From contig JBGSNZ010000024.1 in the NCBI GenBank assembly GCA_041739345.1, forward strand, positions 1-64,000: a stretch of 64,000 bases of DNA, written 5' to 3'. The notes below the pieces were generated by a model, which worked only from the letters and a program-made list of their open reading frames with translations, searched no databases and was not told where the DNA came from. Both the position numbers and the translations under genes were made by a program. Below, in pieces: positions 31,707 through 41,400 of the stretch. The stretch's first letter is position 1. Every line of letters begins with the position of its first letter. This DNA comes from DIGJ01 sp041739345 (GTDB lineage Bacteria > Bacillota > Clostridia > Lachnospirales > Lachnospiraceae).

Positions 31707-32897
31707 ATGTTAAAGGGAAAAAATGTTGTATTAGCAGTAACGGGTAGTATAGCAGCCTATAAAATTGCAAATCTTGCAAGTATGCTCATGAAACAGCATT
31801 GTAAGGTTACTGTTTTAATGACACAGAATGCGACCAATTTTATTAATCCAATTACATTTGAAACGTTAACAGGAAATAAATGTTTGATTGATACCTTTGA
31901 TCGGGGTTTTCAGTATTCAGTAGAGCATATATCTTTGGCAAAAGAAACGGATATTGTGTTGGTTGCGCCTGCATCTGCCAATGTCATTGCAAAGATGGCA
32001 CATGGGATAGCAGATGATATGCTTACAACAACTATACTAGCTTGTGAATGCCCAAAGCTTGTTGCACCTGCAATGAATACCCATATGTATCACAACCCAA
32101 TTGTTCAGGATAATCTTAAAATATTGAAGCGATATGGAATCAAAGTGATACAGCCAGATACTGGATATCTTGCCTGTGGTGATGTTGGAGAAGGAAAAAT
32201 GCCTTCCGAAGAGGTATTGATGTCGTACATTTTAAAAAATATTGCTTTTGAGAAAGACTTGAAGGGAAAGAAAGTTATAGTGACTGCTGGACCGACGGAA
32301 GAAGCAATTGATCCGGTCCGTTTCATTACCAATCATTCCAGTGGAAAAATGGGCTATGCGATTGCAAATGCTTGTATGCTTAGAGGAGCAGAAGTGACGC
32401 TGATAACTGGTCCAACCCGCATAAAAATTCCGGATTTTGTAAAGGTGATTCCAGTTGTTTCAGCACAAGACATGTTTGTGGCAGTAAAAGACAATTTTAT
32501 GGAGCAGGATATTATTATTAAAGCAGCGGCAGTTGCTGATTATCGACCATCGATTGTAGCAGAAGAAAAAGTAAAAAAATCGGAGGAGAATACAAGTCTT
32601 TCCTTAGAAAAAACGACTGATATTTTACAGTTTCTTGGTGAACACCGTCGAAGAGGACAGATTCTTTGTGGATTTTCGATGGAAACAGAACATATGGTAG
32701 AGAATTCTAAAATGAAGTTAGAAAAAAAGAAAGTAGACCTAATTGTTGCGAACAATTTAAAAGAAGCAGGTGCTGGCTTTGGTACGGAAACCAATATTGT
32801 AACACTGATTACAAAGGATGGCGTGACAACATTACCGTTACTCAGTAAAGATGAGGTAGCACATAAAATTTTGGATACTATATTAGATATGAAATGA
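31707..32897 (+). CDS. coaBC: Bifunctional phosphopantothenoylcysteine synthetase/decarboxylase
   Basis: A 396-residue fusion. The N-terminal CoaC flavoprotein domain (1-185) has LAVTGSIAAYKIANLAS, PASANVIAKMAHG, PAMNTHMYHNP and the active-site Cys in GYLACGDVGEGKMPS. The C-terminal CoaB domain has VTAGPTEEAIDPVRFITNHS and AAAVADYRP. Together they convert 4'-phosphopantothenate to 4'-phosphopantetheine via its cysteine adduct. The start at 31707 is set by GAAGGAG 6 bases upstream; a GTG at 31692 overlaps that site. Confidence 0.95.
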   Translation: MLKGKNVVLAVTGSIAAYKIANLASMLMKQHCKVTVLMTQNATNFINPITFETLTGNKCLIDTFDRGFQYSVEHISLAKETDIVLVAPASANVIAKMAHGIADDMLTTTILACECPKLVAPAMNTHMYHNPIVQDNLKILKRYGIKVIQPDTGYLACGDVGEGKMPSEEVLMSYILKNIAFEKDLKGKKVIVTAGPTEEAIDPVRFITNHSSGKMGYAIANACMLRGAEVTLITGPTRIKIPDFVKVIPVVSAQDMFVAVKDNFMEQDIIIKAAAVADYRPSIVAEEKVKKSEENTSLSLEKTTDILQFLGEHRRRGQILCGFSMETEHMVENSKMKLEKKKVDLIVANNLKEAGAGFGTETNIVTLITKDGVTTLPLLSKDEVAHKILDTILDMK

Positions 32898-32938
32898 GAG
32901 TTTTCGGATTTTTAATTTAAAAAATCAAAAAAGGTACT

Positions 32939-32966
32939 TGCATTTGAAAAAATATTGTGTTAAAAT
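32939..32966 (+). promoter_or_regulatory. Promoter of tRNA-Gln
   Basis: TTGCAT (32939-32944) and TAAAAT (32961-32966) are 16 bp apart, 33 bp before the tRNA. Confidence 0.5.
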
Positions 32967-32998
32967 ATCATACGTGGCTGACAGTCACAAATGATTGA

Positions 32999-33070
32999 TG
33001 GGCTATCGCCAAACGGTAAGGCAACGGACTCTGACTCCGTCATCTCAAGGTTCGAATCCTTGTAGCCCAG
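32999..33070 (+). tRNA. tRNA-Gln (CTG anticodon)
   Basis: A 72-nt cloverleaf. Acceptor TGGGCTA pairs with TAGCCCA, the anticodon arm is ACGGA/TCCGT around loop CTCTGAC with anticodon CTG, and the T arm has GGTTCGAATCC. The discriminator is G, and CCA is not encoded. It decodes CAG. A terminator follows directly. Confidence 0.96.
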
Positions 33071-33072
33071 TT

Positions 33073-33106
33073 AAAAAGAGAGTATTGATACGGTACTCTC
33101 TTTTTT
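33073..33106. terminator. Bidirectional terminator between tRNA-Gln and dinB
   Basis: AAAAAGAGAGTA (33073-33084) pairs with TACTCTCTTTTT (33094-33105) and a T-run follows. Confidence 0.85.
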
Positions 33107-33107
33107 G

Positions 33108-34310
33108 TTATTTCTTTAAAATACTTGCTCGCGTTACGGAATCTGAACCGTATCGGTTTCGTATCTTGTCTAAGCATACGTCTAAGTTTTCCTGCTTTTT
33201 CTTTTGCCCATCGTCCTCGACAGAAAAAAGAGAAAGTTGATTAAAATTGTCTGTTGAAATCTTTGTCGTACGGATTCCCAAAAGTCGTAATGGCGGGGTT
33301 CCCTGCCAAAATTCTTTTAATAAGGTACAAGAAGTAGAATATATTACATTGGTGATATCAGTAGCCTCAGTTAAGGTCGTCTGGTGAGACTGTGAGTTAA
33401 AATCAGAATCCTTAGTTTCTACGGTAATGGTATTACATTTCACATGATCTGCACGAAGTCGCATACCAACAGTTTCACTTAGGGATAAAAGTACCTGACA
33501 CGCCGTGTCTGTAGATGTAACATCCTCAGATAGCGTAAGGCTGTTTCCGTATCCCTTGTTTTTCTTATTTTCAATAGCAACTTTATCGTCGGCGATTCCG
33601 TTTGCATAATCATGAATTAATTTGCTGTATTTTTCGCCAAAATGAGAAGTAAGTAGAGTGGTATCATATCTTGCCAAATTACCTATGGTACGAATTCCTA
33701 AAAGATTCATTTTTCTTTGTGCGGATGGGCCAACAAAATACAAATCACTTACTGGAAGAGGCCACATTTTCTTTTGAATTTCACTTGGAAATAAAGAATG
33801 TATTCGATCCGGTTTTTGAAAGTCCGATGCCATTTTTGCTAATAATTTGTTTGTTGATATCCCTACATTTACAGTAAAAAAAAGTTCGTCACGTATTCTA
33901 TTTTTTATTTTTTCAGCAGCTTCCAATGGAGTTCCAAAAAGATGACAGGTATCCGACATATCAAGGAAGGCTTCATCAATGCTTACCTTCTCAATATCAG
34001 GAGTAAAATCATTTAGTATTTTTATAAAGTTTTCGGAACACTTATGATAAATCTCAAAGCGTGGTGGAACGACGATTAGATTTGGACATTTGTTTAGCGC
34101 AGACTGTATGGTTTCTGCCGTATGGATATCGTATGCCTTTGCTGGAGTAGATTTGGCAAGCACAATACCATGACGGGATTCGCGATCTCCACCCACGATC
34201 GAAGGAACAGTACGAAGATCTAGTTCTTCCTTAAGTACCGTCGTTCGATACATGGATTCCCAACTTAAAAAAGCACTGTTTACATCCACATGAAAAATCA
34301 GTCGATCCAT
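33108..34310 (-). CDS. dinB: DNA polymerase IV (Y-family)
   Basis: A 400-residue translesion polymerase. The palm motif IFHVDVNSAFLSWESM starts the protein, KVSIDEAFLD holds the catalytic carboxylates, and the helix-hairpin-helix FVGPSAQRKMNLLGIRTIG follows. The little-finger domain is at about 240-355. QLSLF near residue 364 is a beta-clamp binding motif. It copies damaged or misaligned templates with low fidelity. It is a single minus-strand gene convergent with tRNA-Gln. No SOS box was identified in the short upstream region. Confidence 0.94.
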   Translation of the reverse strand: MDRLIFHVDVNSAFLSWESMYRTTVLKEELDLRTVPSIVGGDRESRHGIVLAKSTPAKAYDIHTAETIQSALNKCPNLIVVPPRFEIYHKCSENFIKILNDFTPDIEKVSIDEAFLDMSDTCHLFGTPLEAAEKIKNRIRDELFFTVNVGISTNKLLAKMASDFQKPDRIHSLFPSEIQKKMWPLPVSDLYFVGPSAQRKMNLLGIRTIGNLARYDTTLLTSHFGEKYSKLIHDYANGIADDKVAIENKKNKGYGNSLTLSEDVTSTDTACQVLLSLSETVGMRLRADHVKCNTITVETKDSDFNSQSHQTTLTEATDITNVIYSTSCTLLKEFWQGTPPLRLLGIRTTKISTDNFNQLSLFSVEDDGQKKKQENLDVCLDKIRNRYGSDSVTRASILKK

Positions 34311-34381
34311 CTTATTGATTTCCTTTCTTCTAATTTAGCCCATCTGTTGGTTTTTATTTCACCAATTTTATTTCACAGTTT

Positions 34382-35539
34382 CTATTTTACTGTAATCCTT
34401 AAAGTGGTAGTTTTTCCATTGAATGTAGTAAGCGAAATTATAGTAGTACCAGCTTTTTTAGCCTTGATTTTTCCGGTATCACTTACACTAGCAACTAGCG
34501 TATTACTACTTTTATAGGTAATCAGATTGCTTGCAGAACCAGAAGATAGTACAGGTTTTAATTGATAGGTCTTTCCTGTAGATAGTTTTTTTGAAGCTAT
34601 CGATAAAGCAATAGACTTTGGAGCTTTCTTAACGGTGATGTTTGCTTCTGCGGTTACACCGCTTCCAGCTGTGGCGGTAATGGTTACTGCACCCTTTGCC
34701 GTGGAGAGAACCACACCATTTTCATCTACTGTTGCAATGGATTCATCAGAAGAAGTCCATTGAATGGAGTCAGTACATCCGGTGGGTGAAAGCTCTGTGC
34801 TTAAGGCTATGCTTTCCCCTAAACCAAGTGTTAATGTATCCTCTGTTAATGAGATACTTTCTGCCTCTAAAAAAGAGTAATTGATATCGCATTCTCCCAT
34901 ATCATTATTAGCACCTTCTACACTGCCTTTGTTTGTATATTGCCAAATATCATAAGTACCGGTAAAGGTAGTTTCCTTCACTCCATAATGAGCCACCCAG
35001 ATTTTAATACCCTCTAGTTCCACCCAATTGAAATCATTGGTTAAATGACTTGCGGTAGAATAAATCATTGGTGTATATCCGGCAGCAGAAATTATATCAC
35101 AATAGCTTTTTGCAATGGCAGTAGTATTTTCGATTCCACCAAAAAAACTACCGTTTTTTTCAATATCATAGGCAACGGGGTAATCAAGTTCACGACCGTT
35201 TAGCAGTTCTAAGCAATAATTAGCCTCTAAGACAGCTGCCTCGGGTGTACGAATGCAACAATCGTGGTAAACCCCAACTTTAAGACCAGCCGCTTTTGCA
35301 CCCGCATAATTTGCTTCAAACTGTGAATCTACATCAGGAGCCTGACCCTCTGCAATACGAATCATGGCATAGGTATACCCTTGTGCAGCCACGGATTCCC
35401 AGTCCACAACTCCATTATAATCTCCTGACACATCAATACCTTTTACATTACTTGTTTTAGCTTCTACACGTTGCGATGGCAAAGCCAACAGTAAGCACAT
35501 ACATAGTGCTAATGATTTTATTGTTTTTGTTAATCTCAT
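34382..35539 (-). CDS. Secreted GH25 muramidase with bacterial Ig-like domains
   Basis: A 385-residue exported protein. It has a signal peptide at about 1-28 (LTKTIKSLALCMCLLLALPS). A GH25 lysozyme domain follows at about 32-220: GIDVSGDYNGVVDWESVAAQ, YAMIRIAEG, YPVAYDIEKN and YDIWQYTNKGSVEG. Two Big_2 Ig-like modules are at about 225-305 and 308-385 (TLGLGESIALSTELSPTGCT; SSDESIATVDENGVV). GH25 enzymes cut the glycan strands of peptidoglycan between MurNAc and GlcNAc. GGAGAGAAAT sets the start at 35539. It may act in wall turnover or against other bacteria. Confidence 0.92.
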   Translation of the reverse strand: MRLTKTIKSLALCMCLLLALPSQRVEAKTSNVKGIDVSGDYNGVVDWESVAAQGYTYAMIRIAEGQAPDVDSQFEANYAGAKAAGLKVGVYHDCCIRTPEAAVLEANYCLELLNGRELDYPVAYDIEKNGSFFGGIENTTAIAKSYCDIISAAGYTPMIYSTASHLTNDFNWVELEGIKIWVAHYGVKETTFTGTYDIWQYTNKGSVEGANNDMGECDINYSFLEAESISLTEDTLTLGLGESIALSTELSPTGCTDSIQWTSSDESIATVDENGVVLSTAKGAVTITATAGSGVTAEANITVKKAPKSIALSIASKKLSTGKTYQLKPVLSSGSASNLITYKSSNTLVASVSDTGKIKAKKAGTTIISLTTFNGKTTTLRITVK

Positions 35540-35662
35540 ATTTCTCTCCATTTCCATCAAAAGTTAAAATTCCCTTAAAATATTATTTTCCTATTTTATT
35601 TTAGCACATATATGATACAATGTTAAAGTATCTATGAAAAGAATAAAGGGGATTGTTGTAAA

Positions 35663-36199
35663 ATGAAAAATTTTAGTGGTTGGAAAGAATACATAATATA
35701 TGCACTTATTTTTTTCCTGATTGTTATTGTTTGTCCAAAATATGTGTGGGGAAAGACAATTGTAGAAGGTTCCTCAATGAATGAAACATTAGAAGATGGA
35801 GACTGGCTCTTAAATGAAAAGATAAGCTACGAATTTGGAAAACCAAATCGATTTGATGTAGTAGTATTTCACTCACCGGTAGAAGAAGGAAAGCACTGGG
35901 TAAAACGAGTAATTGGTTTACCTGGGGAAACCGTTCAGATACTTGATGGAAAAATATATATTGATGGGGAAGAATTAACTTCGGATGATTATGGCAATGG
36001 AACTATTGAATATTCAGGTGTTGCTTCTGCACCATATATGGTGCCTGAGGATACCTATTTTGTAATGGGAGATAACAGAATGGGAGATAACAGCTGGGAT
36101 AGTCGATATGAAGAGGTCGGGTCAATTGCAGAAGATGAGATTTGGGGAAAAGTCATATTCCGTACGCGTCCTATAAATAGTATTGGTCTGATTAAATAA
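35663..36199 (+). CDS. lepB: Type I signal peptidase
   Basis: A 178-residue membrane protease with one N-terminal membrane segment (YIIYALIFFLIVIVC). Box B VEGSSMNETL holds the catalytic Ser, box D HWVKRVIGLPGE the catalytic Lys. Box E is usually GDNR-x2-S-x-DSR; here it reads GDNRMGDNSWDSR, two residues longer between GDNR and S, because of a 15-bp direct duplication. The enzyme removes signal peptides after Sec export. Ribosome site AAAGGGG. Whether the longer box E changes activity is unknown. Confidence 0.92.
   Translation: MKNFSGWKEYIIYALIFFLIVIVCPKYVWGKTIVEGSSMNETLEDGDWLLNEKISYEFGKPNRFDVVVFHSPVEEGKHWVKRVIGLPGETVQILDGKIYIDGEELTSDDYGNGTIEYSGVASAPYMVPEDTYFVMGDNRMGDNSWDSRYEEVGSIAEDEIWGKVIFRTRPINSIGLIK
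36064..36093 (+). repeat. 15-bp tandem duplication in lepB
   Basis: AATGGGAGATAACAG occurs twice in a row (36064-36078, 36079-36093), duplicating five codons in conserved box E. Confidence 0.95.
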
Positions 36200-36213
36200 A
36201 AAGGAAGAAATTG

Positions 36214-36258
36214 AAAAAGGACGCCTACAAAATTGATATTTTGTAGGCGTCCTTTTTA
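36214..36258. terminator. Strong bidirectional terminator after lepB
   Basis: AAAAAGGACGCCTACAAAAT (36214-36233) and its exact complement (36238-36257) form a 20-bp stem with a 4-base loop and runs of A and T. Confidence 0.92.
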
Positions 36259-36268
36259 GTTGATTTAT

Positions 36269-37066
36269 TTATTCTAAATTTAGTTTCTTCTTAAAAATAA
36301 AATCAGTCAGTAAGAATAAGATAACACCGGAAATAATACTAATAACGATTAAGTACGGGAAAAATACATTTGATATAATAGCCATTTGTGTAGACATAGT
36401 ATTTAATGCATCTATGCTATATCCAAAAGGCACCATGCTAATCATGCCAATAATCTGAGACACAAATTGAATAATGAAAAATCCGACCACAGAACCAAGT
36501 ACTTTGTTTTTACTTATAATTTGGCCAATTGCAATGGAAGCATAAAATGCCAAAGGAGAAGTAAAGATTGCGATGATACAAAATAAAATAACTTCAATAA
36601 TGGTAAGTGTTAATTGTGCTGACGTAGCATAACCTTTTGTCATACTCCATAGGGTACTCCATTCGCTTAGAAGAGATGCAAAACGATCTGGAGTATAAAA
36701 CATCATAAAGAGTGAAATTACAATAACTAAAAAACTTGAAACAACCCAAAGACTTGCAACAATTAATTTTGCAAAAATATGTGTTTCTGATGAAACAGGA
36801 AGGGTATGCATCAGATAGCCTTCTTCTGTAACCATACTCTTATAAAAACGATAGACAATCAAAAGTACACTCGCTGCTGAAATCACAAGTATCGATGCAA
36901 CATAGGCAAAAATTACAACAACTGGTATAAACGCTAGAATACCAGGAAAGTTTCCAATGGATACGGTAAGTCTTGTGATTGGTGTCAATAACAATGTGAT
37001 TAAAAAAAGTGGTAAAAAGTAACGTGCCGTTGCTTTTATTTCATGTTTGCATAATTTTCCTAACAT
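36269..37066 (-). CDS. ABC transporter permease
   Basis: A 265-residue membrane protein with six hydrophobic segments (about 18-40, 44-70, 102-125, 150-185, 190-215 and 235-258). It starts MLGKLCKHEIKATARYFLPL, a layout common in permeases paired with GntR-controlled ATPases. It overlaps the ATPase gene by 7 bp. The pair probably forms an exporter related to the YtrABC type of cell-envelope stress transporters. The substrate is not readable from the sequence. Confidence 0.8.
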   Translation of the reverse strand: MLGKLCKHEIKATARYFLPLFLITLLLTPITRLTVSIGNFPGILAFIPVVVIFAYVASILVISAASVLLIVYRFYKSMVTEEGYLMHTLPVSSETHIFAKLIVASLWVVSSFLVIVISLFMMFYTPDRFASLLSEWSTLWSMTKGYATSAQLTLTIIEVILFCIIAIFTSPLAFYASIAIGQIISKNKVLGSVVGFFIIQFVSQIIGMISMVPFGYSIDALNTMSTQMAIISNVFFPYLIVISIISGVILFLLTDFIFKKKLNLE

Positions 37067-37758
37067 TTGAATACCTCCCTAAATAAAGCGTCTACCGACT
37101 TGCCTTCTTTCATACGAATCTCATCTACAGATGATTGTAAGGTGATCTGCCCATTTTGTAAGAAAATAACTTCATCCAATACGTTTTCAATATCTGCAAT
37201 TAAGTGTGTGGAGATGAGAACGGTTGAATTCTCATTATAATTACTGATAATCGTGTTTAAAATATAATCTCTAGATGCAGGGTCAACTCCACCAATCGGT
37301 TCGTCAAGAACATACAGATCCGCTTCACGGCTCATTACTAAAATTAACTGGACTTTTTCTTTCGTACCTTTTGACATCGTTTTTAGTCGGTCTCTTGGAT
37401 TTATGTGGAGTTTTTCAAGCATTTCATATGCTCTATTTTTATTGAAGTTATCATAGAAGTCTTCAAAAAAATCTAAAAGCTCATTCACTTTCATCCAATT
37501 ATTTAAGTAAGTTTTATCAGGAAGATAGGAAACTACCTTCTTTGTTTCAATGCCAGGATGTACGCCGTTGATACGAAGTTCTCCTTCAGATGGTACTAAT
37601 AATCCATTGATAATTTTGATTAAAGTGGTTTTTCCACTTCCGTTTGGTCCTAACAGACCGACTATTTTACCTTTCTCTAGTGTGAGATTAATACCAGATA
37701 GTGCAGTAAAACCGCCATATTTTTTCGTAAGACTGTTGCATTCTAATAATGCATTCAT
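37060..37758 (-). CDS. ABC transporter ATP-binding protein
   Basis: A 232-residue ATPase: Walker A GLLGPNGSGKTTLIKII at about 35-51, signature MSKGTKEKVQLI (SKGTK in place of LSGGQ, as in related exporters), Walker B LYVLDEPIGGVDP and switch His in ISTHL. It energises the permease encoded next to it. A GntR-type repressor gene lies 38 bp upstream in the same orientation, so the three genes form a regulated operon. Confidence 0.9.
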   Translation of the reverse strand: MNALLECNSLTKKYGGFTALSGINLTLEKGKIVGLLGPNGSGKTTLIKIINGLLVPSEGELRINGVHPGIETKKVVSYLPDKTYLNNWMKVNELLDFFEDFYDNFNKNRAYEMLEKLHINPRDRLKTMSKGTKEKVQLILVMSREADLYVLDEPIGGVDPASRDYILNTIISNYNENSTVLISTHLIADIENVLDEVIFLQNGQITLQSSVDEIRMKEGKSVDALFREVFKC

Positions 37759-37796
37759 ACATATTTCCTCCCTATATAAAATAGTAATTGTTCAAT

Positions 37797-38156
37797 TTAT
37801 TTTACCTCATCAAGAATGAATTTCTTAACTTCTGCTTCATTAAAACCAATTTTTTTTAATTGTTCTAGAAAAATCTTTAATTGTTCTTTAGCTAAATCCA
37901 GTTTCATAGTTTGAATCATATTCGAATCCTCCGTAATAAAGCGACCACTGGTACGATTGGTAAATAGCAAACCACTGCGTTCTAATTCTGACAGGGCTTT
38001 TTGCATAGTATTTGGATTGACAGAGGCTTCGGTTGCTAAGTCTCTTACGCTAGGAAGCTTTGATCCAATTGCATACTCGCCGGACACGATTCGGTAACTG
38101 ATTTGATCGATTAGCTGCAAATAAATCGGCCGATCATTTTTTAATTCCCATGGCAT
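37797..38156 (-). CDS. GntR family transcriptional regulator (YtrA type)
   Basis: A 119-residue protein: a winged helix at 1-72 (PIYLQLIDQISYRIVSGEYA; KLPSVRDLATEASVNPNTMQ) and a short helical C-terminal dimerisation part, the YtrA arrangement. It is the first gene of the ABC operon and should repress it. The palindrome at 38203-38222 upstream is a good candidate operator. In known relatives release follows envelope stress; the inducer here is unknown. AAGGAGGAAAC precedes the ATG. Confidence 0.88.
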   Translation of the reverse strand: MPWELKNDRPIYLQLIDQISYRIVSGEYAIGSKLPSVRDLATEASVNPNTMQKALSELERSGLLFTNRTSGRFITEDSNMIQTMKLDLAKEQLKIFLEQLKKIGFNEAEVKKFILDEVK

Positions 38157-38202
38157 TCTTGTTTCCTCCTTATTTTGTTTTTATGTTGTACCACTGTGTT
38201 AG

Positions 38203-38222
38203 TGTATTAAGAACTTAATACA
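38203..38222 (-). promoter_or_regulatory. Candidate GntR operator
   Basis: TGTATTAAG and CTTAATACA form perfect 9-bp arms around AA, 47 bp upstream of the GntR gene, next to a possible -10 TACACT on the minus strand. Confidence 0.6.
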
Positions 38223-38381
38223 ACAATACACCAGGATGAAATAATTGTCAATACCTTTTTAAAAAAAATTAAAAGTGTATAGATTTAGTAATAAATGTTC
38301 ATTATTATAGAAGAGTTTGAGTACGAAGCATAAAGGAAAAAATACAATATTTTCATAACAGTGTGAATAAAAATGGTAAAC

Positions 38382-38410
38382 TTTACAACTTATTTGAAAA
38401 GTGATAGACT
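38382..38410 (+). promoter_or_regulatory. Promoter of nifJ
   Basis: TTTACA (38382-38387) and TAGACT (38405-38410) are 17 bp apart. The rest of the 334-bp gap holds the divergent GntR control region and AT-rich leader; nothing else was seen. Confidence 0.5.
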
Positions 38411-38490
38411 GAAAATGTAGTTATGTGCTTCAATTTTATATGGATTTTCGAGCAATGTAGATTTTTTTAATCAAAGGAGGACATCATAAA

Positions 38491-41400
38491 ATGGCAAGAA
38501 AAATGAAAACTATGGACGGAAACACCGCTGCTGCTCATGTGTCTTATGCATTCACAGAAGTAGCTGCAATCTACCCAATTACTCCATCTTCTCCAATGGC
38601 TGACTATACGGATATGTGGGCAACCCAAGGAAGAAAGAATATTTTCGGGCAAGAAGTTTTGCTTTCTGAAATGCAATCAGAAGCTGGTGCTGCAGGTGCA
38701 GTACACGGTTCTTTGCAAGCAGGAGCTTTAACAACAACTTATACCGCGTCTCAAGGTTTATTATTAATGATTCCGAATATGTATAAAATTGCGGGTGAAT
38801 TATTACCGGGAGTTATCCATGTAACAGCTCGTGCTATTGCATCTCACGCATTATCCATCTTTGGTGATCACTCTGACGTATATGCATGTCGTCAGACTGG
38901 ATTTGCTATGCTTTGCGCAAGCAACGTTCAGGAAGTTATGGATTTAGGTGCGGTAGCTCACTTAACAGCGATTGAAGGACGTGTACCATTTGTACATTTC
39001 TTTGATGGATTTAGAACGTCTCATGAAATTCAGAAAATTGAAGCTTGGGATTATGATGATTTAAAAGATATGTGCAACATGGAAGCAGTTGATGCATTCC
39101 GTGCTCGAGCACTAAATCCAGAGCATCCAGTAACACGTGGTACTGCTCAAAACCCTGATATTTTCTTCCAAGCGAGAGAAGCTTGTAACTCATATTATGA
39201 CGCTATCCCAGAATTAACACAGCGATATATGGATAAAGTAAATGCAAAAATTGGTACAAACTATAAATTATTTAATTACTATGGAGCCAAAGATGCAGAA
39301 TGTGTCATCATTGCGATGGGATCTGTATGTGATACAATCGATGAAACAATCGATTATTTAGTAGCAGCAGGCGAAAAGGTTGGAGTCGTTAAAGTTCGTT
39401 TATTCAGACCTTTCAGCGCACAACATTTAATTGATGCTATTCCTGAAACCGTTAAGTCAATTAGTGTACTTGACAGAACAAAAGAGCCAGGAGCTATTGG
39501 CGAGCCGTTATACTTAGATGTAATTGCAGCGCTTAGAAACTCTAAATTCCATAACACTCCAGTACTTTCCGGACGTTATGGCTTGGGTTCTAAAGATACG
39601 GTACCAGCGGATATTATTGCTACATTTAAGAATAAAGAAAAAGAGAAATTTACATTAGGTATCATCGATGATGTTACCAATCTTTCCTTACCTAGAGAAG
39701 ATACAACAAACACAACACCGGAAAGCACGATTTCCTGCAAATTCTGGGGTCTTGGAGCAGACGGTACGGTAGGTGCGAATAAGAACTCAATCAAAATTAT
39801 TGGTGATCATACCGATATGTATGCACAGGCTTATTTTGATTATGATTCAAAGAAATCTGGTGGTGTAACCATCTCTCACTTACGTTTTGGTAAAGACCCT
39901 ATCAAAGCGACCTATTTAATTAATAAAGCAAACTTTGTTGCTTGCCATATGCCAGCATACATTAGTAAATATAATATGGTTCAAGATCTAAAAGATGGTG
40001 GAACATTCCTTCTTAATACACATTGGACCATGGAAGAGCTAGAAAATGAACTTCCAGGCCAGGTAAAGGCTTACATGGCAAAGCACAATATTAATTTCTA
40101 TACCATCAATGGTTTTAAGATTGGTAAAGAAATTGGTCTTGGTGGACGTATCAACACAATTCTTCAGTCAGCATTCTTCTCTTTGGCAAAAATTATTCCA
40201 GCCGAAGATGCAATTAAATATATGAAAGATGCCGCCACTGCTTCTTACTCTCAAAAGGGCGATGACATTGTTAAAATGAACCACGATGCAATCGACGCTG
40301 GTGCAAAGAATTATGTTAAGATTGAAATCCCTGCAAGCTGGGCGAATGCAACAAAAGAAGATTTAACGGTAAAGGTTTCAGGTGGCAGAAAAGAAGTTGT
40401 TGATTATGTCAACAGTATTCAAAATGCAATCAATTCTCAAACAGGTAATGACCTTCCAGTTTCAGCATTCACAGATTATGTGGATGGTACACTTCCTGCA
40501 GGTTCTGCAGCATATGAAAAACGTGGTATTGCAATTGATGTTCCTTCATGGAATCCGGATAATTGTATCCAGTGTAACTTCTGTTCTTATGTTTGCCCAC
40601 ATGCAGTAATTCGTCCAATGGCTATGGATGAAGCACAGGCGGCCGCTGCACCAGAAGGTTCCACGATGGATATGACTGGTATGCCTGGTCATAAATTTGC
40701 AATCACGGTATCCGTACTTGACTGTACAGGATGCGGATCTTGCGTGAATGTGTGTCCTGGTAAGAAGGGTGAAAAGGCCCTTTTACTAAAACCGATTGAA
40801 ACTCAGTTTGAAGCACAAAAGATGTCTGACTACTGTAAGTCGATAGAAACTCCGGCAGCAGTTACGGACAAATTCAAAATAACTTCTGTGAAGGGAAGCC
40901 AGTTTTATCAGCCGTTACTTGAGTACTCTGGAGCTTGTGCAGGTTGCGGTGAGACACCTTATGCTAAATTAATGACCCAATTATTTGGTAATAGAATGTA
41001 CATTGCGAATGCAACGGGATGTTCTTCCATCTGGGGAGGGTCTTCGCCAGCTTCACCATATACTGTAAATAAAGAAGGTAAGGGTCCTGCCTGGGCTAAC
41101 TCCTTATTTGAAGACAATGCGGAGTACGGATTTGGTATGCAGTTAGCACAAAAAGCATTAAGAAAACGTGTTACTAACTCGGCTGAAAACTTATTAAAAG
41201 TTGCTGAAAAAGACACTGTAAAAGCTGCACTTTTAAAATACTTGGCAACCATAGATTCGAGTACAGAAAACGGACCTGCCACAAACGAAATGATAAAAGA
41301 ATTGGAAGCTTGTGGATGTGGCAATGAAGAAGCAGTTACTATTTTAAAGAATAAAGATTTTGCTGCTAAGAAATCCCAGTGGATCCTTGGTGGTGATGGA

